Assembly (NCBI GenBank): GCA_964371655.1
Contig: CAYJOD010000003.1
Span: 1 to 64,000, forward strand
From: CAZGSN01 sp964371655
Lineage (GTDB): Bacteria > Desulfobacterota > Binatia > HRBIN30
DNA length: 64,000 nt
Direction of reading: 5' to 3'
The position numbers and the translations under genes were made by a program. Below are positions 24,509-33,669 of this stretch, piece by piece. Under the pieces are notes generated by a model that saw only the letters and a list, made by a program, of their open reading frames with translations, had not been told where the DNA came from and made no database searches. Position 1 is the stretch's first letter; each line of letters starts with the position of its first letter.

Positions 24509-26167
24509 ATGAGGAAAGTGGCTAAAGGCAGGAACCTCAGCATCAGCGCTGTACCGTCACTCATTGTTCTGGCGTGTGCTGTGACGGCAATGGCTCAGGC
24601 GCCGGCATCGGATCAGAAACCCGCCTCCGCCGAGGCTGCGGCGGGGAAGCCGAACATTCTCGTGATCTTCGGCGACGACATCGGGCAGGCCAACATCAGC
24701 GCGTACACCAAAGGCGTGATGGGCTACCGCACGCCGAGCATCGATCGCCTCGCCAAGGAAGGCATGATCTTCACCGACTACTATGCGGAGCAGAGCTGCA
24801 CGGCCGGGCGGTCGTCCTTCATCACCGGCCAGAACGTCTTCCGCACCGGCCTGAGCAAGGTCGGCGTGCCCGGCGCCGCTGTTGGCCTGCCTAAGGAAGA
24901 TCCGACCATCGCCGAGCTGCTCAAGCCGCTCGGTTACGCCACCGGCCAGTTCGGCAAGAACCACCTCGGCGACAGAAACGAGTTCCTGCCGACGGTCCAC
25001 GGCTTCGATGAGTTCTTCGGCAACCTCTACCACCTCAACGCCGAGGAGGAGCCGGAGCTTTTCAATTACCCGCAGGACCCGGCGTTCCGCCAGAAGTTCG
25101 GTCCGCGAGGGGTGCTGCGGTTGGCGGCCACGGACAAGGACGACGCGACCGTGGATCCGCGTTTCGGCAAGATCGGCAAACAAACGATTGAAGATACCGG
25201 CCCGCTGACGCGCAAACGGATGGAAACGATTGACGATGAAACCTCGGCGGCGGCGGTTGACTTCATCCAGCGCCAGAGCAAGGCCGGCAAGCCGTTCTTC
25301 TGCTGGTACAACAGCACGCGCATGCACTTGCGCACGCACGTGCGGCCCGAGCACCGCAGCCCCAAGGGTCTGACGGCGCCCACCGAATACGCCGACGGCA
25401 TGGTCGAGCACGATGCGACGGTCGGTACGCTGCTCAAGGCGGTCGATGACCTCGGCATCTCCGACAACACCATCGTCATCTACACGACCGATAACGGCCC
25501 GCATGCCAACAGCTGGCCCGACGCCGCGACAACTCCGTTTCGCAGTGAGAAGAACACCAATTGGGAGGGCGCCTTTCGCGTGCCCGCGTTGATTCGCTGG
25601 CCGGGTCATATCCAGCCCGACTCGGTCTCGAATGAAATCGTCAGTGGTCTGGACTGGCTACCGACGCTGCTGGCGGCCGCGGGTGATCCCGACGTGACGC
25701 GAAAGCTCCTCAAGGGTTACACGGTACGCGGCACGACCTACAAGGTTCACCTCGACGGCTACAACCTCGTGCCCTACCTCACCGGGCAGGAACAGAAGAG
25801 CCCGCGTCGGGCCTTCTTCTATTTCAGCGACGACGGCGACCTGCTCAATCTGCGTTTCGAAAACTGGAAGTTCGTCTTCGCCGAGCAGCGCATGGCCGGC
25901 ACTCTCGGCATTTGGGGCGAACCGTTCGTACATCTGCGCGGGATCAAAATGTTCGATCTGCGCGCCGACCCGTATGAGCGCGCCGACATTACGTCCAACA
26001 CCTATAGCGATTGGATGATCGACCACATGTATCTCGGCGTTCCGGTTCAAGCAGGCGTGGCGCAATTCCTCGCAACCTTCAAAGAGTATCCGCCGCGGCA
26101 GAAGGCTGCGAGCTTCACAATCGATCAGGTGCTGGAGAAACTGCAGCAGGGACCCGCAGGGCGATGA
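24509..26167 (+). CDS. Secreted arylsulfatase-type sulfatase
   Basis: A 552-aa product with a signal peptide (cleavage near AMAQA). Sulfatase domain motifs are NILVIFGDDIGQ at residue 49 (metal Asp pair) and SCTAGRSS with Cys 97. The C-x-A-x-R form is the substrate for formylglycine modification. Later come FGKNHLGD, the metal-binding YTTDNGPH near 330, and RVPALIRWPG. The C-terminus ends FKEYPPRQKAASFTIDQV. It hydrolyses sulfate esters in the periplasm once matured by a formylglycine-generating enzyme, which is not in this window. It is followed at 37 bp by a truncated sulfatase gene. An AGAGAGGATG context surrounds the ATG. Confidence 0.92.
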   Translation: MRKVAKGRNLSISAVPSLIVLACAVTAMAQAPASDQKPASAEAAAGKPNILVIFGDDIGQANISAYTKGVMGYRTPSIDRLAKEGMIFTDYYAEQSCTAGRSSFITGQNVFRTGLSKVGVPGAAVGLPKEDPTIAELLKPLGYATGQFGKNHLGDRNEFLPTVHGFDEFFGNLYHLNAEEEPELFNYPQDPAFRQKFGPRGVLRLAATDKDDATVDPRFGKIGKQTIEDTGPLTRKRMETIDDETSAAAVDFIQRQSKAGKPFFCWYNSTRMHLRTHVRPEHRSPKGLTAPTEYADGMVEHDATVGTLLKAVDDLGISDNTIVIYTTDNGPHANSWPDAATTPFRSEKNTNWEGAFRVPALIRWPGHIQPDSVSNEIVSGLDWLPTLLAAAGDPDVTRKLLKGYTVRGTTYKVHLDGYNLVPYLTGQEQKSPRRAFFYFSDDGDLLNLRFENWKFVFAEQRMAGTLGIWGEPFVHLRGIKMFDLRADPYERADITSNTYSDWMIDHMYLGVPVQAGVAQFLATFKEYPPRQKAASFTIDQVLEKLQQGPAGR

Positions 26168-26204
26168 GGACAGTCTTCTCATGCAAAGACAACGCCGGCG
26201 AGTA

Positions 26205-26612
26205 ATGAAGACCCACGTGCAAATCAGCCTGACCAGACTGCGACGTCTGGGTGCTCGGGCCGCGGTGGCCGCCGGGCTCGCGGCTGCCGCCTTGATGGCG
26301 GCGCCGTCGGTACGGGCGGCGGAGGGTAAGCCGAACATCCTGTTCATCCTCACCGATAACCTCGGCTACGGCGAGCTCGGTGTGTACGGCGGTGGCGCAA
26401 CGCGTGGCGCTTCGACGACGCGCATCGATCGTCTCGCTGCCGAGGGCCTGCGGCTCACCAACATGAACATGGAGGCGCAATGCACGCCGAGCCGTTCGAG
26501 CCTGCAGACCGGGCGCTTCATCGTCGGCGCATTCCAGGCCAGCGCCAAGGCGAGTCCGCTCATTCCGATGGGCACGCCCGATCCGTACGATCCGCCAGCA
26601 CGGGTGAAGTGA
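26205..26612 (+). pseudogene. Arylsulfatase with internal deletion (N- and C-termini joined)
   Basis: A 135-aa frame with a Tat/Sec-like signal peptide (RLRRLGARAAVAAGLA), the NILFILTDNLGYGELGVYGG metal motif, and CTPSRSSLQTGRF with the modifiable Cys 93. After TGRF the next residues are IVGAFQASAKASPLIPMGTP and DPYDPP, the typical extreme C-terminus of these sulfatases. The middle of roughly 350-400 residues is missing without loss of frame. It lacks the second half of the metal site, so it should be inactive. It may be a genuine deletion or an assembly collapse. Confidence 0.75.
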
Positions 26613-26648
26613 GGCAAGCGAAGCTCAACAACGAGAGGCGACGAGATA

Positions 26649-26869
26649 ATGAAGAGGGTGTTCGACGAATTTGTGGGCGAAGTGCGGGAACCCGTGCGAA
26701 TCGTCGGTGGTCTGATAGATCGAGGCCAGGCATCGGTTGCCACGGATGGGCTTGGTTGGAGCGCACATGAACGGCGTATTGCCAAAAGGCAATCGCTGGG
26801 AGCGCGGGCGGCTCGCCCGCAGCCGGCGCGGAGCGACGCCGACGCGCGTGACGCACTGTTGCTTGCGTN
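26649..26869 (+). other. Open frame running into the scaffold gap
   Basis: From an ATG preceded by GAGGCGACGAGATA the frame reads MKRVFDEFVGEVREPVRIVG and continues to the Ns. I do not recognise it. It may be the N-terminus of a gene cut by the gap, or chance. Translating it through the gap into the downstream sulfatase is not justified. Confidence 0.25.
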
Positions 26870-26879
26870 NNNNNNNNNC
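26870..26879. other. Scaffold gap (10 N) with G/C-rich flanks
   Basis: Ten Ns inside an inverted GGGAGCGCGGGC / GCCCGCGCTCCC element. The right flank contains long C and G runs of doubtful quality. Confidence 0.95.
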
Positions 26880-27021
26880 CCCCCCCGGGGGTTAGCCACT
26901 GTGGCTGGCGGCGGGCGCCCTCCCGCCCGCGGGGGGGGGGCCCGCCCGCGCTCCCAGCGAGGGCCTCAAAGACACGCAGCTCATGGGCAGCAAGCGGCCC
27001 ACAGAGTTGTCGCACGCCCCA

Positions 27022-27312
27022 ATGAAGACATTGCGACACGCGATCATCGTCGGGCTGCTGTTCGTCGCGCTTTGGCAATCCGCTTTGGCGGCTGCTGCCG
27101 ACACCGCGAAAGACGCGGCGGCGATCACGCAGCAGGCCAACGCGGCCGTGTTGACGGAGCTCGACTTTGCCGACCGCGAAGACTTCGAAGATGCGCAACG
27201 CGGCCTGATCGCCGCCGGCCGCATCAAGATTCAGGGCGATGGGAGGAAGCTCGGCGAGCTCATGAGCTTGCTCGATACCTTCGATGCGAAATTCAACATC
27301 GTCACCCCGTGA
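27022..27312 (+). pseudogene. Alkyl/aryl-sulfatase (SdsA type) with internal deletion
   Basis: A 96-aa frame. The signal peptide (MKTLRHAIIVGLLFVALWQS) is followed by AAITQQANAAVLTELDFADR and EDFEDAQRGLIA, the start of class III metallo-beta-lactamase-type alkylsulfatases. After residue 65 it jumps to GDGRKLGELMSLLDTFDAKF and NIVTP, the end of the C-terminal SCP2-like domain of the same family. About 500 residues with the HxHxDH zinc site are absent. As with the gene at 26205, the ends are joined in frame. It should be catalytically dead. Confidence 0.7.
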
Positions 27313-27350
27313 GCGCTCGAGAGGCCGCCGTGAAACGAAAGGATAAGGGC

Positions 27351-29804
27351 ATGAAGACGACAGGCATCAAGCAACGATGGTTGGCAAGGTTCGGCTGGGT
27401 GTTATCTATGGCGACCCTGCTTGCCGTCTCTTCAGTCGCCACGGCGCAAGCACAGGCGGCAGGCAGCGGCGTCCTGCCGCGGCCCGAGCCATCGTTCAAG
27501 GGCAAGATCGGACGCACCTACAAAGAATCGCAATCCGATAAGATCCCAATCATCAAGGCACCGGACGGCGCTCCGAATGTTCTCGTCGTCCTGATTGACG
27601 ATGTCGGCTATGGCACGTGGGGCACCTTCGGCGGCCAGATTCCGACACCCAACCTCGACCGCTTGGCGAACATGGGCCTGCGCTACACGCGCTTCCATAC
27701 GACGGCGCTTTGCTCTCCCACCCGCGCGGCGCTGCTGACCGGACGCAACCACCACTCGGTGGCCACGGGCGTGATCACGGAGTTCGCCGACGCGTATCCC
27801 GGCTACAGCAGTCAGATTCCCAAGAGTGCTGCCATGGTTTCGGAAATCTTGCGGCAGCACGGATACAGCACCGCTTGGTTCGGCAAGAACCACAATGTCC
27901 CCGACTGGGAAACGAGCATGGCGGGTCCGTACGACCGCTGGCCCGGTCTGCAAGGCTTCGATCATTTCTATGGCTTCATCGGCGGGGAAACGAGCCAATG
28001 GACGCCGATCCTCTATCGCGACAACCAGCGGGTGGAGATGGAGGTTCCGAACGGCAAGGAAGGTCACTACACCCTGAACGATTCGCTGGCGGATGAAACC
28101 ATCAAGTACATCTTCCAGCAGAAGTCGATCACTCCCGATCGGCCGTTCTTCGTCTACTACGCCCCCGGCGCCACCCACGCTCCGCACCATGTTCCGAAGG
28201 AGTGGATCGACAAGTTCAAGGGGCAGTTCGACCAGGGCTGGGACGCGTACCGCGAAGAGGCTTACCAGCGCCAGCTCAAGCTAGGGGTGATCCCGCCGGA
28301 TACGAAACTGACGCCCAGGCCCAAGGAGATTCCGGCGTATGATTCCCTGACACCCGACCAGAAGCGTTTCGCCGCACGGCTGATGGAAACGTTCGCGGCG
28401 TACACCGCGCAGACCGACTACGAAGTGGGACGTGTCCTCGACGCGCTGGAGCAGATCGGCCAACTGCACAACACCCTCGTCATCTGGATGATCGGGGACA
28501 ACGGCGCGTCGATGGAAGGCACGCCCTATGGCTGCTTCAGTGAGTATGCCGCTGGAGGCGGCATACCGGAGAGTCCTGAGTATCTCCGGCAGCACCTGGA
28601 TGAGGTAGGCGGTCCGAACGCCAACAACCACTACCCGGTGGGCTGGGCCTGGGCCGGGAACACGCCCTTTCAGTGGGGTAAGCAAGTCGCTTCCCATCTT
28701 GGCGGCACGCGCAACCCCCTCGTGGTCGCCTGGCCCGATCGCATCAAAGACCAGGGCGGCATTCGCAGCCAATTCCATCACGTCATCGACATCGCGCCCA
28801 CCATCCTGCAGGCGGCGAAGATTCCGGAGCCGAAGGAAGTGAACGGTGTCAAGCAGAAGCCGATCGAAGGCGTGAGCATGTTGTACAGCTTCGACAAGGC
28901 GAACGCCGAGGGGACACGGCGCGTGCAGTATTTCGAGATGCTCGGCAACCGCGCGATTTACAAAGACGGCTGGCTTGCCGGTGTCCGCCATGGTCGGCTG
29001 CCCTGGGAAGGCGCGTTGGGCGTATCCAGGAGCTTCGATCAAGACACGTGGGAGCTTTATGACCTGGTCAACGACTTTAGCGAATACAGCGACGTTGCCG
29101 ACCAGCATCCCGACAAGCTGAAGGAGCTTCAGGATGCGTTCTGGGTGGAAGCCAATAAGTACCAGGTGCTCCCGCTCGACGATCGTTATTTCGAGCGCAT
29201 GGATCCCACCCTGCGTCCCAGCCTAATTGAGGGGCGAACCAAGTACACATATTACCCGGGGGTACATATTCCGGAGAACTCCGCCGCGCAGACGAAGAAC
29301 CGATCACACACGATCGCTGCCTACGTGGAAGTCCCCGAGGGAGGGGCGAACGGAGTGCTGGCAGCCATAGGCGGGGTCGAGGGCGGCTTTGTCCTGTACA
29401 TCAAGGACGGGCGGCCAGCCTACGAATACAACCACGTCACGCAGTACCGCTACAAAGTGACTGCCTCAGCGGCCTTGGCTCCGGGACCGAACGTCGTCCG
29501 CATGGACTTCCTCAATGACGGAGGCGGCTTCGGCAAAGGCGGCACGGTGTCGCTCTTCGTCAACGACAACAAGGTCGGCGAAGGCCGTGTGGAAACCACT
29601 AATTGGGCCCGTTTCTCGGCGGGCGAGACCTTCGACATTGGCGAAGACGCGGGCTCACCCGTGAGCGATGACTACGCCTCGCCCAATCGCTTCACCGGCA
29701 CGATCAAGAAGGTGGAGATCGCTACCCAACCCGCGAACCTCAGCGCTGCCGAGCAGCAGACCATCCGCACTGCGGAGCAGAAAGCAAGGCTCGCTACGGA
29801 ATGA
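27351..29804 (+). CDS. Secreted sulfatase with C-terminal accessory domain
   Basis: An 817-aa product with a signal peptide to about residue 37. Sulfatase motifs are NVLVVLIDDVGYGTWGTFGG near 76, CSPTRAALLTGR with Cys 121 for formylglycine conversion, WFGKNHNVPDWE, the metal site MIGDNGAS near 380, and NPLVVAWPDRI. From about 630 a beta-rich region (SHTIAAYVEVPEGGANGVLA, GGFVLYIKDGRPAYEYN, GGTVSLFVNDNKVGEG) suggests a jelly-roll accessory domain, typical of the larger arylsulfatases. The ATG at 27351 follows AAAGGATAAGGG. It ends a run of sulfatase-related genes. The substrate is not predictable. Confidence 0.92.
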   Translation: MKTTGIKQRWLARFGWVLSMATLLAVSSVATAQAQAAGSGVLPRPEPSFKGKIGRTYKESQSDKIPIIKAPDGAPNVLVVLIDDVGYGTWGTFGGQIPTPNLDRLANMGLRYTRFHTTALCSPTRAALLTGRNHHSVATGVITEFADAYPGYSSQIPKSAAMVSEILRQHGYSTAWFGKNHNVPDWETSMAGPYDRWPGLQGFDHFYGFIGGETSQWTPILYRDNQRVEMEVPNGKEGHYTLNDSLADETIKYIFQQKSITPDRPFFVYYAPGATHAPHHVPKEWIDKFKGQFDQGWDAYREEAYQRQLKLGVIPPDTKLTPRPKEIPAYDSLTPDQKRFAARLMETFAAYTAQTDYEVGRVLDALEQIGQLHNTLVIWMIGDNGASMEGTPYGCFSEYAAGGGIPESPEYLRQHLDEVGGPNANNHYPVGWAWAGNTPFQWGKQVASHLGGTRNPLVVAWPDRIKDQGGIRSQFHHVIDIAPTILQAAKIPEPKEVNGVKQKPIEGVSMLYSFDKANAEGTRRVQYFEMLGNRAIYKDGWLAGVRHGRLPWEGALGVSRSFDQDTWELYDLVNDFSEYSDVADQHPDKLKELQDAFWVEANKYQVLPLDDRYFERMDPTLRPSLIEGRTKYTYYPGVHIPENSAAQTKNRSHTIAAYVEVPEGGANGVLAAIGGVEGGFVLYIKDGRPAYEYNHVTQYRYKVTASAALAPGPNVVRMDFLNDGGGFGKGGTVSLFVNDNKVGEGRVETTNWARFSAGETFDIGEDAGSPVSDDYASPNRFTGTIKKVEIATQPANLSAAEQQTIRTAEQKARLATE

Positions 29805-29942
29805 GAATCAGCCGGAGAGTCGGTGGACGGGATACGGGAGACGTGGATGCCGGAGACGAAAGACACGATTCGGGGTGCCGGCTCCTCGAGCCTCCCCAGC
29901 TCCGCGTCTGCGTGTCCCGGCGTCTCCGCACCGGTGCGCGCG

Positions 29943-31460
29943 ATGACGCTGCTCCTTGCCCTGGTGATGGCGTCGGGGTGCGCCGCCTATCGCCCGGCCA
30001 ACGCGCCGCTCAAACACTGGGATCCGGACTACGGCTATCGGCCCAAGCGCACCCAGGTGGAGCGGCCGATGGGTGACGTGTTGCTCGTCCTGGCGTTCTC
30101 CGGCGGCGGTACGCGCGCCGCCGCACTGTCCTACGGCGTGCTGCAAGAGCTGCGCGACACCAACGTGGTCGTCGGTGGCGTCGAGAAACGCTTGCTCGAT
30201 GAGGTCGACTTGATCACCTCGGTCTCCGGCGGCAGCTTCACGGCGGCGTACTACGGCTTGTACGGCGGCCGCATTTTTCAGGACTTCGAGCCACGCGTCT
30301 TGCGGCGCAACCTGCAGCGTCGGCTCCTGCTCGAGCTGCTGAACCCGCTCAACTGGATTCGCATGGCGAGCACCTTCTTCGATCGCAGCGAGTTGGCTGT
30401 GCGCCTGTACGACGAGCAGATCTTCGATCACGCCACCTTCGCCGACCTGCAGGCCGCGCATGGGCCGTTCGTGCAGATCAACGCCACCGACCTGGCGGGC
30501 GGCAATCACTTCACGTTCTTCCAGCCGCAGTTCGACCTCATCTGCTCCGACCTCTCGTCGCTCGAAGTGGCGCGCGCGGTTGCCGCGTCCTCCGCGGTCC
30601 CGGGCCTGCTTACGCCGATCACCTTGCGCAACTACGCTGGCCAGTGCGACTTCGAGCCGCCGGCGTGGTCGGAGGAAGTTGGCATGGTGCGCACGGCGTC
30701 CTTGCGCCGCGTGCGCAGCATCGCAATCGCACGCGGCTACGCGGAAGGGCGGCGCAAATACATCCATCTGCTCGACGGCGGCATCGCCGACAACCTCGGT
30801 CTACGCGTGCCCCTCGACAACGTGATCCTGGTTGGCGGGATCCGGCGGCGGCTGGACCAGCTCGGCGGGGCGCGGCCGGCGCATGTCATGGTCGTGGTCG
30901 TGAATGCCGAGGTGCACCCCGAACCGCGGTTCAGCCTGACGCCGGCATCGCCGTCGCTCGCTCTGATCATCAACGCCGTAAGTGGCGTGCAGATCTACAG
31001 CTACAATTTCGAAACCCTCGAGCTGATACGCGCGAGCCTGAAGAACTGGGCTGACGACGTGCCGCCGGACGCACAGGGCCGCCGGGTGCAGACCTACGTG
31101 CCGGAGGTCATCTTCGAGGCGCTCGAAGATCCCAACGAGCGCGCCTACTTCAATGAGCTGCCGACCAGCTTGTCCTTGGACGACGAGGCCATCGACCGCT
31201 TGATCGCTGCAGGACGCCACCTGCTGCGGAAATCGCCGGACTTTCAGCGCTTGCTTGCGGCGCTCCAGACCGATGCTGGCGCGCTGCCTTCCGAAGCGGA
31301 GGCGGGGCAGGGAGCCGGCGAGCGATTGCTCAGCCCGAAAACCTCGATTGCGCTCTCCGGTGACAGATGGGCCCTTCGAGACGGCGCCAAAAGAGGGCGC
31401 CTCCTCATGGCGAACGGTGTAACGGCAGTTGCATCAATTCGTTCCGTTCGCCCTGAGTAG
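29943..31460 (+). CDS. Patatin-like phospholipase lipoprotein
   Basis: About 505 aa from ATG 29943, which gives a lipoprotein signal (LLLALVMASGC). A longer start at 29823 would add a repeat-like stretch. Patatin motifs are AFSGGGTRAAALSYG (oxyanion hole), SVSGGSFTAAYYG with the nucleophile Ser in GxSxG, and HLLDGGIADN carrying the catalytic Asp (DGG). The enzyme should hydrolyse acyl esters of lipids at the outer membrane. The last 30 codons run through a dispersed palindromic repeat (31372-31504) and probably are not part of the ancestral protein. Confidence 0.88.
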   Translation: MTLLLALVMASGCAAYRPANAPLKHWDPDYGYRPKRTQVERPMGDVLLVLAFSGGGTRAAALSYGVLQELRDTNVVVGGVEKRLLDEVDLITSVSGGSFTAAYYGLYGGRIFQDFEPRVLRRNLQRRLLLELLNPLNWIRMASTFFDRSELAVRLYDEQIFDHATFADLQAAHGPFVQINATDLAGGNHFTFFQPQFDLICSDLSSLEVARAVAASSAVPGLLTPITLRNYAGQCDFEPPAWSEEVGMVRTASLRRVRSIAIARGYAEGRRKYIHLLDGGIADNLGLRVPLDNVILVGGIRRRLDQLGGARPAHVMVVVVNAEVHPEPRFSLTPASPSLALIINAVSGVQIYSYNFETLELIRASLKNWADDVPPDAQGRRVQTYVPEVIFEALEDPNERAYFNELPTSLSLDDEAIDRLIAAGRHLLRKSPDFQRLLAALQTDAGALPSEAEAGQGAGERLLSPKTSIALSGDRWALRDGAKRGRLLMANGVTAVASIRSVRPE

Positions 31461-31504
31461 CGGCCTCCTGAGGAGGCGCATCTTCCCAGCGCCGTCTCGA
31501 AGGG
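31372..31504. repeat. Palindromic element with CCCTTCGAGACGG ends
   Basis: The left end CCCTTCGAGACGGCGCC and right end GCGCCGTCTCGAAGGG are complementary, with inner complementary blocks around CGAACGG and CCGTTCG. The patatin stop codon lies inside it. A related copy is nested at 32705-32823. Confidence 0.8.
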
Positions 31505-31614
31505 TTCTCAGGCCGCGTCTCGAAGGGCGCGCTCTACCAGGCTGATCGCGACGTGGCAGTCCAACGGATGTTTCGGGCTCAGTGGGCAGCTGTAGCTGCC
31601 AGAAGGGGGACTCA

Positions 31615-32448
31615 ATGGGGTTCGGTCTCAGTACGGTGAAGATGAAGGACAGGTGGTGGCTGGCGTGCGCCGGCCTGGCGACCCTGTTGATCTCGGCGGC
31701 GTGCTTCGCGCAGGAATCCGATGAACAAGCGGACCTGGCCAAGAAGGTGCAAAACCCGGTGGCGGCGCTGATCAGCGTGCCGTTCCAAAGCAACTTCGAG
31801 TGGGGCGCCGGCCCGAAGAGCGCGGGCTTCAAGTACACGCTCAACTTCCAGCCGGTCATCCCGATCGCGCTGTCGCGGGACTGGACCCTCATCTCGCGGA
31901 CGATCGTTCCGATCATCTCCCAGGACGACGTCGTGCCCGGCACCAGTCAGACCGGCGTGAGCGATATCCTGCAGAGCCTGTTCTTCGTTCCGACGGCAGG
32001 GGGTCCGGGCGGCGTGATCTGGGGGGCGGGGCCAGCCTTCTTGCTGCCGACGTCGACCGAGAACTTTCTCGGTGCCGAAAAGTTCGGGATTGGACCGACC
32101 GCGGTGGTGCTACGACAAGAGAACGGCTGGACCTACGGCCTGCTTGCCAATCACGTCGTGTCGATGGGCGGCACGCACCACACCGCCGACGTGAACGCTA
32201 CGTTCCTGCAGCCGTTCCTGTCGTACACGACGAAGACCTACACCTCGTTCGGCGTCAACACCGAGTCCACCTACGACTGGGAGAACAGCAAGTGGACCGT
32301 TCCGTTGAATGCCAGCGTGAGCCAGCTGCTCAAGCTCGGCGGGCAACCGATCCAGTTCGCGCTCGGGCCGAAGTTGTATGTCGAAGGTCCAACCACCGCG
32401 CCCGATTGGGGGATACGCTTTGCGGTGGCGTTGCTGTTTCCGCAATGA
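31615..32448 (+). CDS. Outer membrane transporter-like protein
   Basis: A 277-aa product from ATG 31615 with an AAGGGGG ribosome site. The signal peptide ends near ACFAQE. The mature part alternates short beta-strands: NPVAALISVPFQSNFEWGAG, PVIPIALSRDWTLISRTIVP, and a C-terminal WGIRFAVALLFPQ ending in an aromatic-x motif. This is like the neurosensory/phenol-pathway type beta-barrels (pfam Phenol_MetA_deg relatives), which are small outer-membrane barrels often beside sulfatase or hydrolase genes. Function by analogy only. Confidence 0.75.
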   Translation: MGFGLSTVKMKDRWWLACAGLATLLISAACFAQESDEQADLAKKVQNPVAALISVPFQSNFEWGAGPKSAGFKYTLNFQPVIPIALSRDWTLISRTIVPIISQDDVVPGTSQTGVSDILQSLFFVPTAGGPGGVIWGAGPAFLLPTSTENFLGAEKFGIGPTAVVLRQENGWTYGLLANHVVSMGGTHHTADVNATFLQPFLSYTTKTYTSFGVNTESTYDWENSKWTVPLNASVSQLLKLGGQPIQFALGPKLYVEGPTTAPDWGIRFAVALLFPQ

Positions 32449-32477
32449 CCAACCGTTACGAAGGGAGGCAACGAGAA

Positions 32478-32564
32478 ATGACGAGAAGCCAAAGAAGGGT
32501 TGTGATGTTGCTTGCCGTCAGCGCAGCCTCGGCCATCTCCGTCGGACCGCCGGCGCAGGAATGA
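32478..32564 (+). pseudogene. Orphan signal-peptide-like mini-ORF
   Basis: A 28-codon frame, MTRSQRRVVMLLAVSAASAI ending PPAQE, preceded by AAGGGAGGCAACGAGAA, a very good ribosome site. The sequence is a complete N-terminal signal peptide followed directly by a stop. It is probably the remnant of a deleted exported-protein gene, in keeping with the two internally deleted sulfatase genes upstream. Confidence 0.4.
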
Positions 32565-32652
32565 GCGCAATGGCAAAGGGGCACGCTGCGTAGCGCTGGT
32601 ATCCTGAGTCAGATGCTCGCCGAAGAAATGCTGGGTCGCGAGAACCGAAGAG

Positions 32653-32909
32653 CCCTCACCCTAACCCTCTCCCAGAGGAGACTGTCGATAAACTCGCAGC
32701 CGGGCTTCGAGACGGCCCCAGAAGATGGGGCCTCGTCAGCACGAACGGAAAAAAGATCAATGAAAGCAAGCCAAGCTCCGTTCGCCCTGAGGAGCCGCCT
32801 TCTTCTGGCGGCGTCTCGAAGGGCGTGTTCGCGAGAAAATCGACACTCTCAGAGGGCGAGGGGAGCTGGCCTTTCTCCGTCTCCCCCTGGGAGAGGGCCG
32901 GGGTGAGGG
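32653..32909. repeat. Nested palindromic elements
   Basis: The outer arms are CCCTCACCCTAACCCTCTCC and GGGAGAGGGCCGGGGTGAGG. Inside are complementary blocks near GACTGTCGAT and ATCGACACTCTC. The centre is an independent element with CTTCGAGACGG and CGTCTCGAAGGG ends, like 31372-31504. One repeat appears to have inserted into another. Confidence 0.8.
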
Positions 32910-32977
32910 TGATTGGTGTAATCCTCGTGGCTTCATTTTCGTCGCGAACTTACGACTCGGGACACTAGGGTTCAGGG

Positions 32978-33655
32978 ATGTCCTTCTTGCGACTGACGAT
33001 CGATGCATGGCGGCGGCGGCGGTTTGCGTGCCTGTTCGTGACCCTCATCCTCACCCTCGTTGCGGCGCCGCTACTCCAAGCTCTCGGTCACGATCCATCC
33101 CTGCTCAAGGGCTTCGTCGCGCTGAACCTGATTGCGGCGGTGTTCGGTACAGTCGACGAACCAGGGTTCCACCCGCTCCTGGCGCTTGCCGGGGTCGCGC
33201 TGGTTACCATGGCGGTGGGTGCACTGTCAGATGCCGGGGCCCTGCTCACCGCCGACCAGACGGCGTGGTCACTGGTTGTGCTCCTGGCGCTCGCTTCGAT
33301 TCTGCGCACCGTCCTGCGCCGCGGGCCGGTCGATGGCGAGCGCATCGGCGCCGCGCTCAGCGTCTATCTGCTCTTCGGCATTCTCTGTGGTGTAATCTAC
33401 CACCTTTGCGAGCAAGCGTGGCCCGGCTCGTTCGCGTTTGCGCATCTGGCGCCGGGTGCGGAGCCGATGTTGCGCGATACGATCTACTTCAGCTTCGTCA
33501 CCCTCGCATCCCTGGGGTATGGCGACATCGTTCCCACCAGTGCTCCGGTGCAGTTCGTGGCCGTCTTCGAAGCGATCGCCGGACAGCTCTACTTGGTTGT
33601 TCTCGTGGCCCGGCTGGTGGGCCTCTACGACAGAGAGCGCCCTGCAAGTCAGTAA
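32978..33655 (+). CDS. Two-pore-helix K+ channel-like membrane protein
   Basis: A 225-aa product with several hydrophobic segments (LVAAPLLQAL, GVALVTMAVGALSDAG, SLVVLLALASIL, LFGILCGVIYHL) and a pore loop YFSFVTLASLGYGDIVPTSA near 170-189, followed by a last helix. The T-x-G-Y-G-D-type selectivity filter is that of the Ion_trans_2 family of potassium channels. No cytosolic RCK domain follows. It may move K+ across the inner membrane. The next gene starts within 15 bp, so the two are probably cotranscribed. Confidence 0.85.
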   Translation: MSFLRLTIDAWRRRRFACLFVTLILTLVAAPLLQALGHDPSLLKGFVALNLIAAVFGTVDEPGFHPLLALAGVALVTMAVGALSDAGALLTADQTAWSLVVLLALASILRTVLRRGPVDGERIGAALSVYLLFGILCGVIYHLCEQAWPGSFAFAHLAPGAEPMLRDTIYFSFVTLASLGYGDIVPTSAPVQFVAVFEAIAGQLYLVVLVARLVGLYDRERPASQ

Positions 33656-33669
33656 TGGGGAGGTGCATC

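Noticed and set aside
26649..29804. One 1051-aa protein from 26649 through the scaffold gap into the large sulfatase
   Set aside because: It crosses ten Ns and has no conserved sequence before the signal peptide at 27351, which has its own ribosome site.
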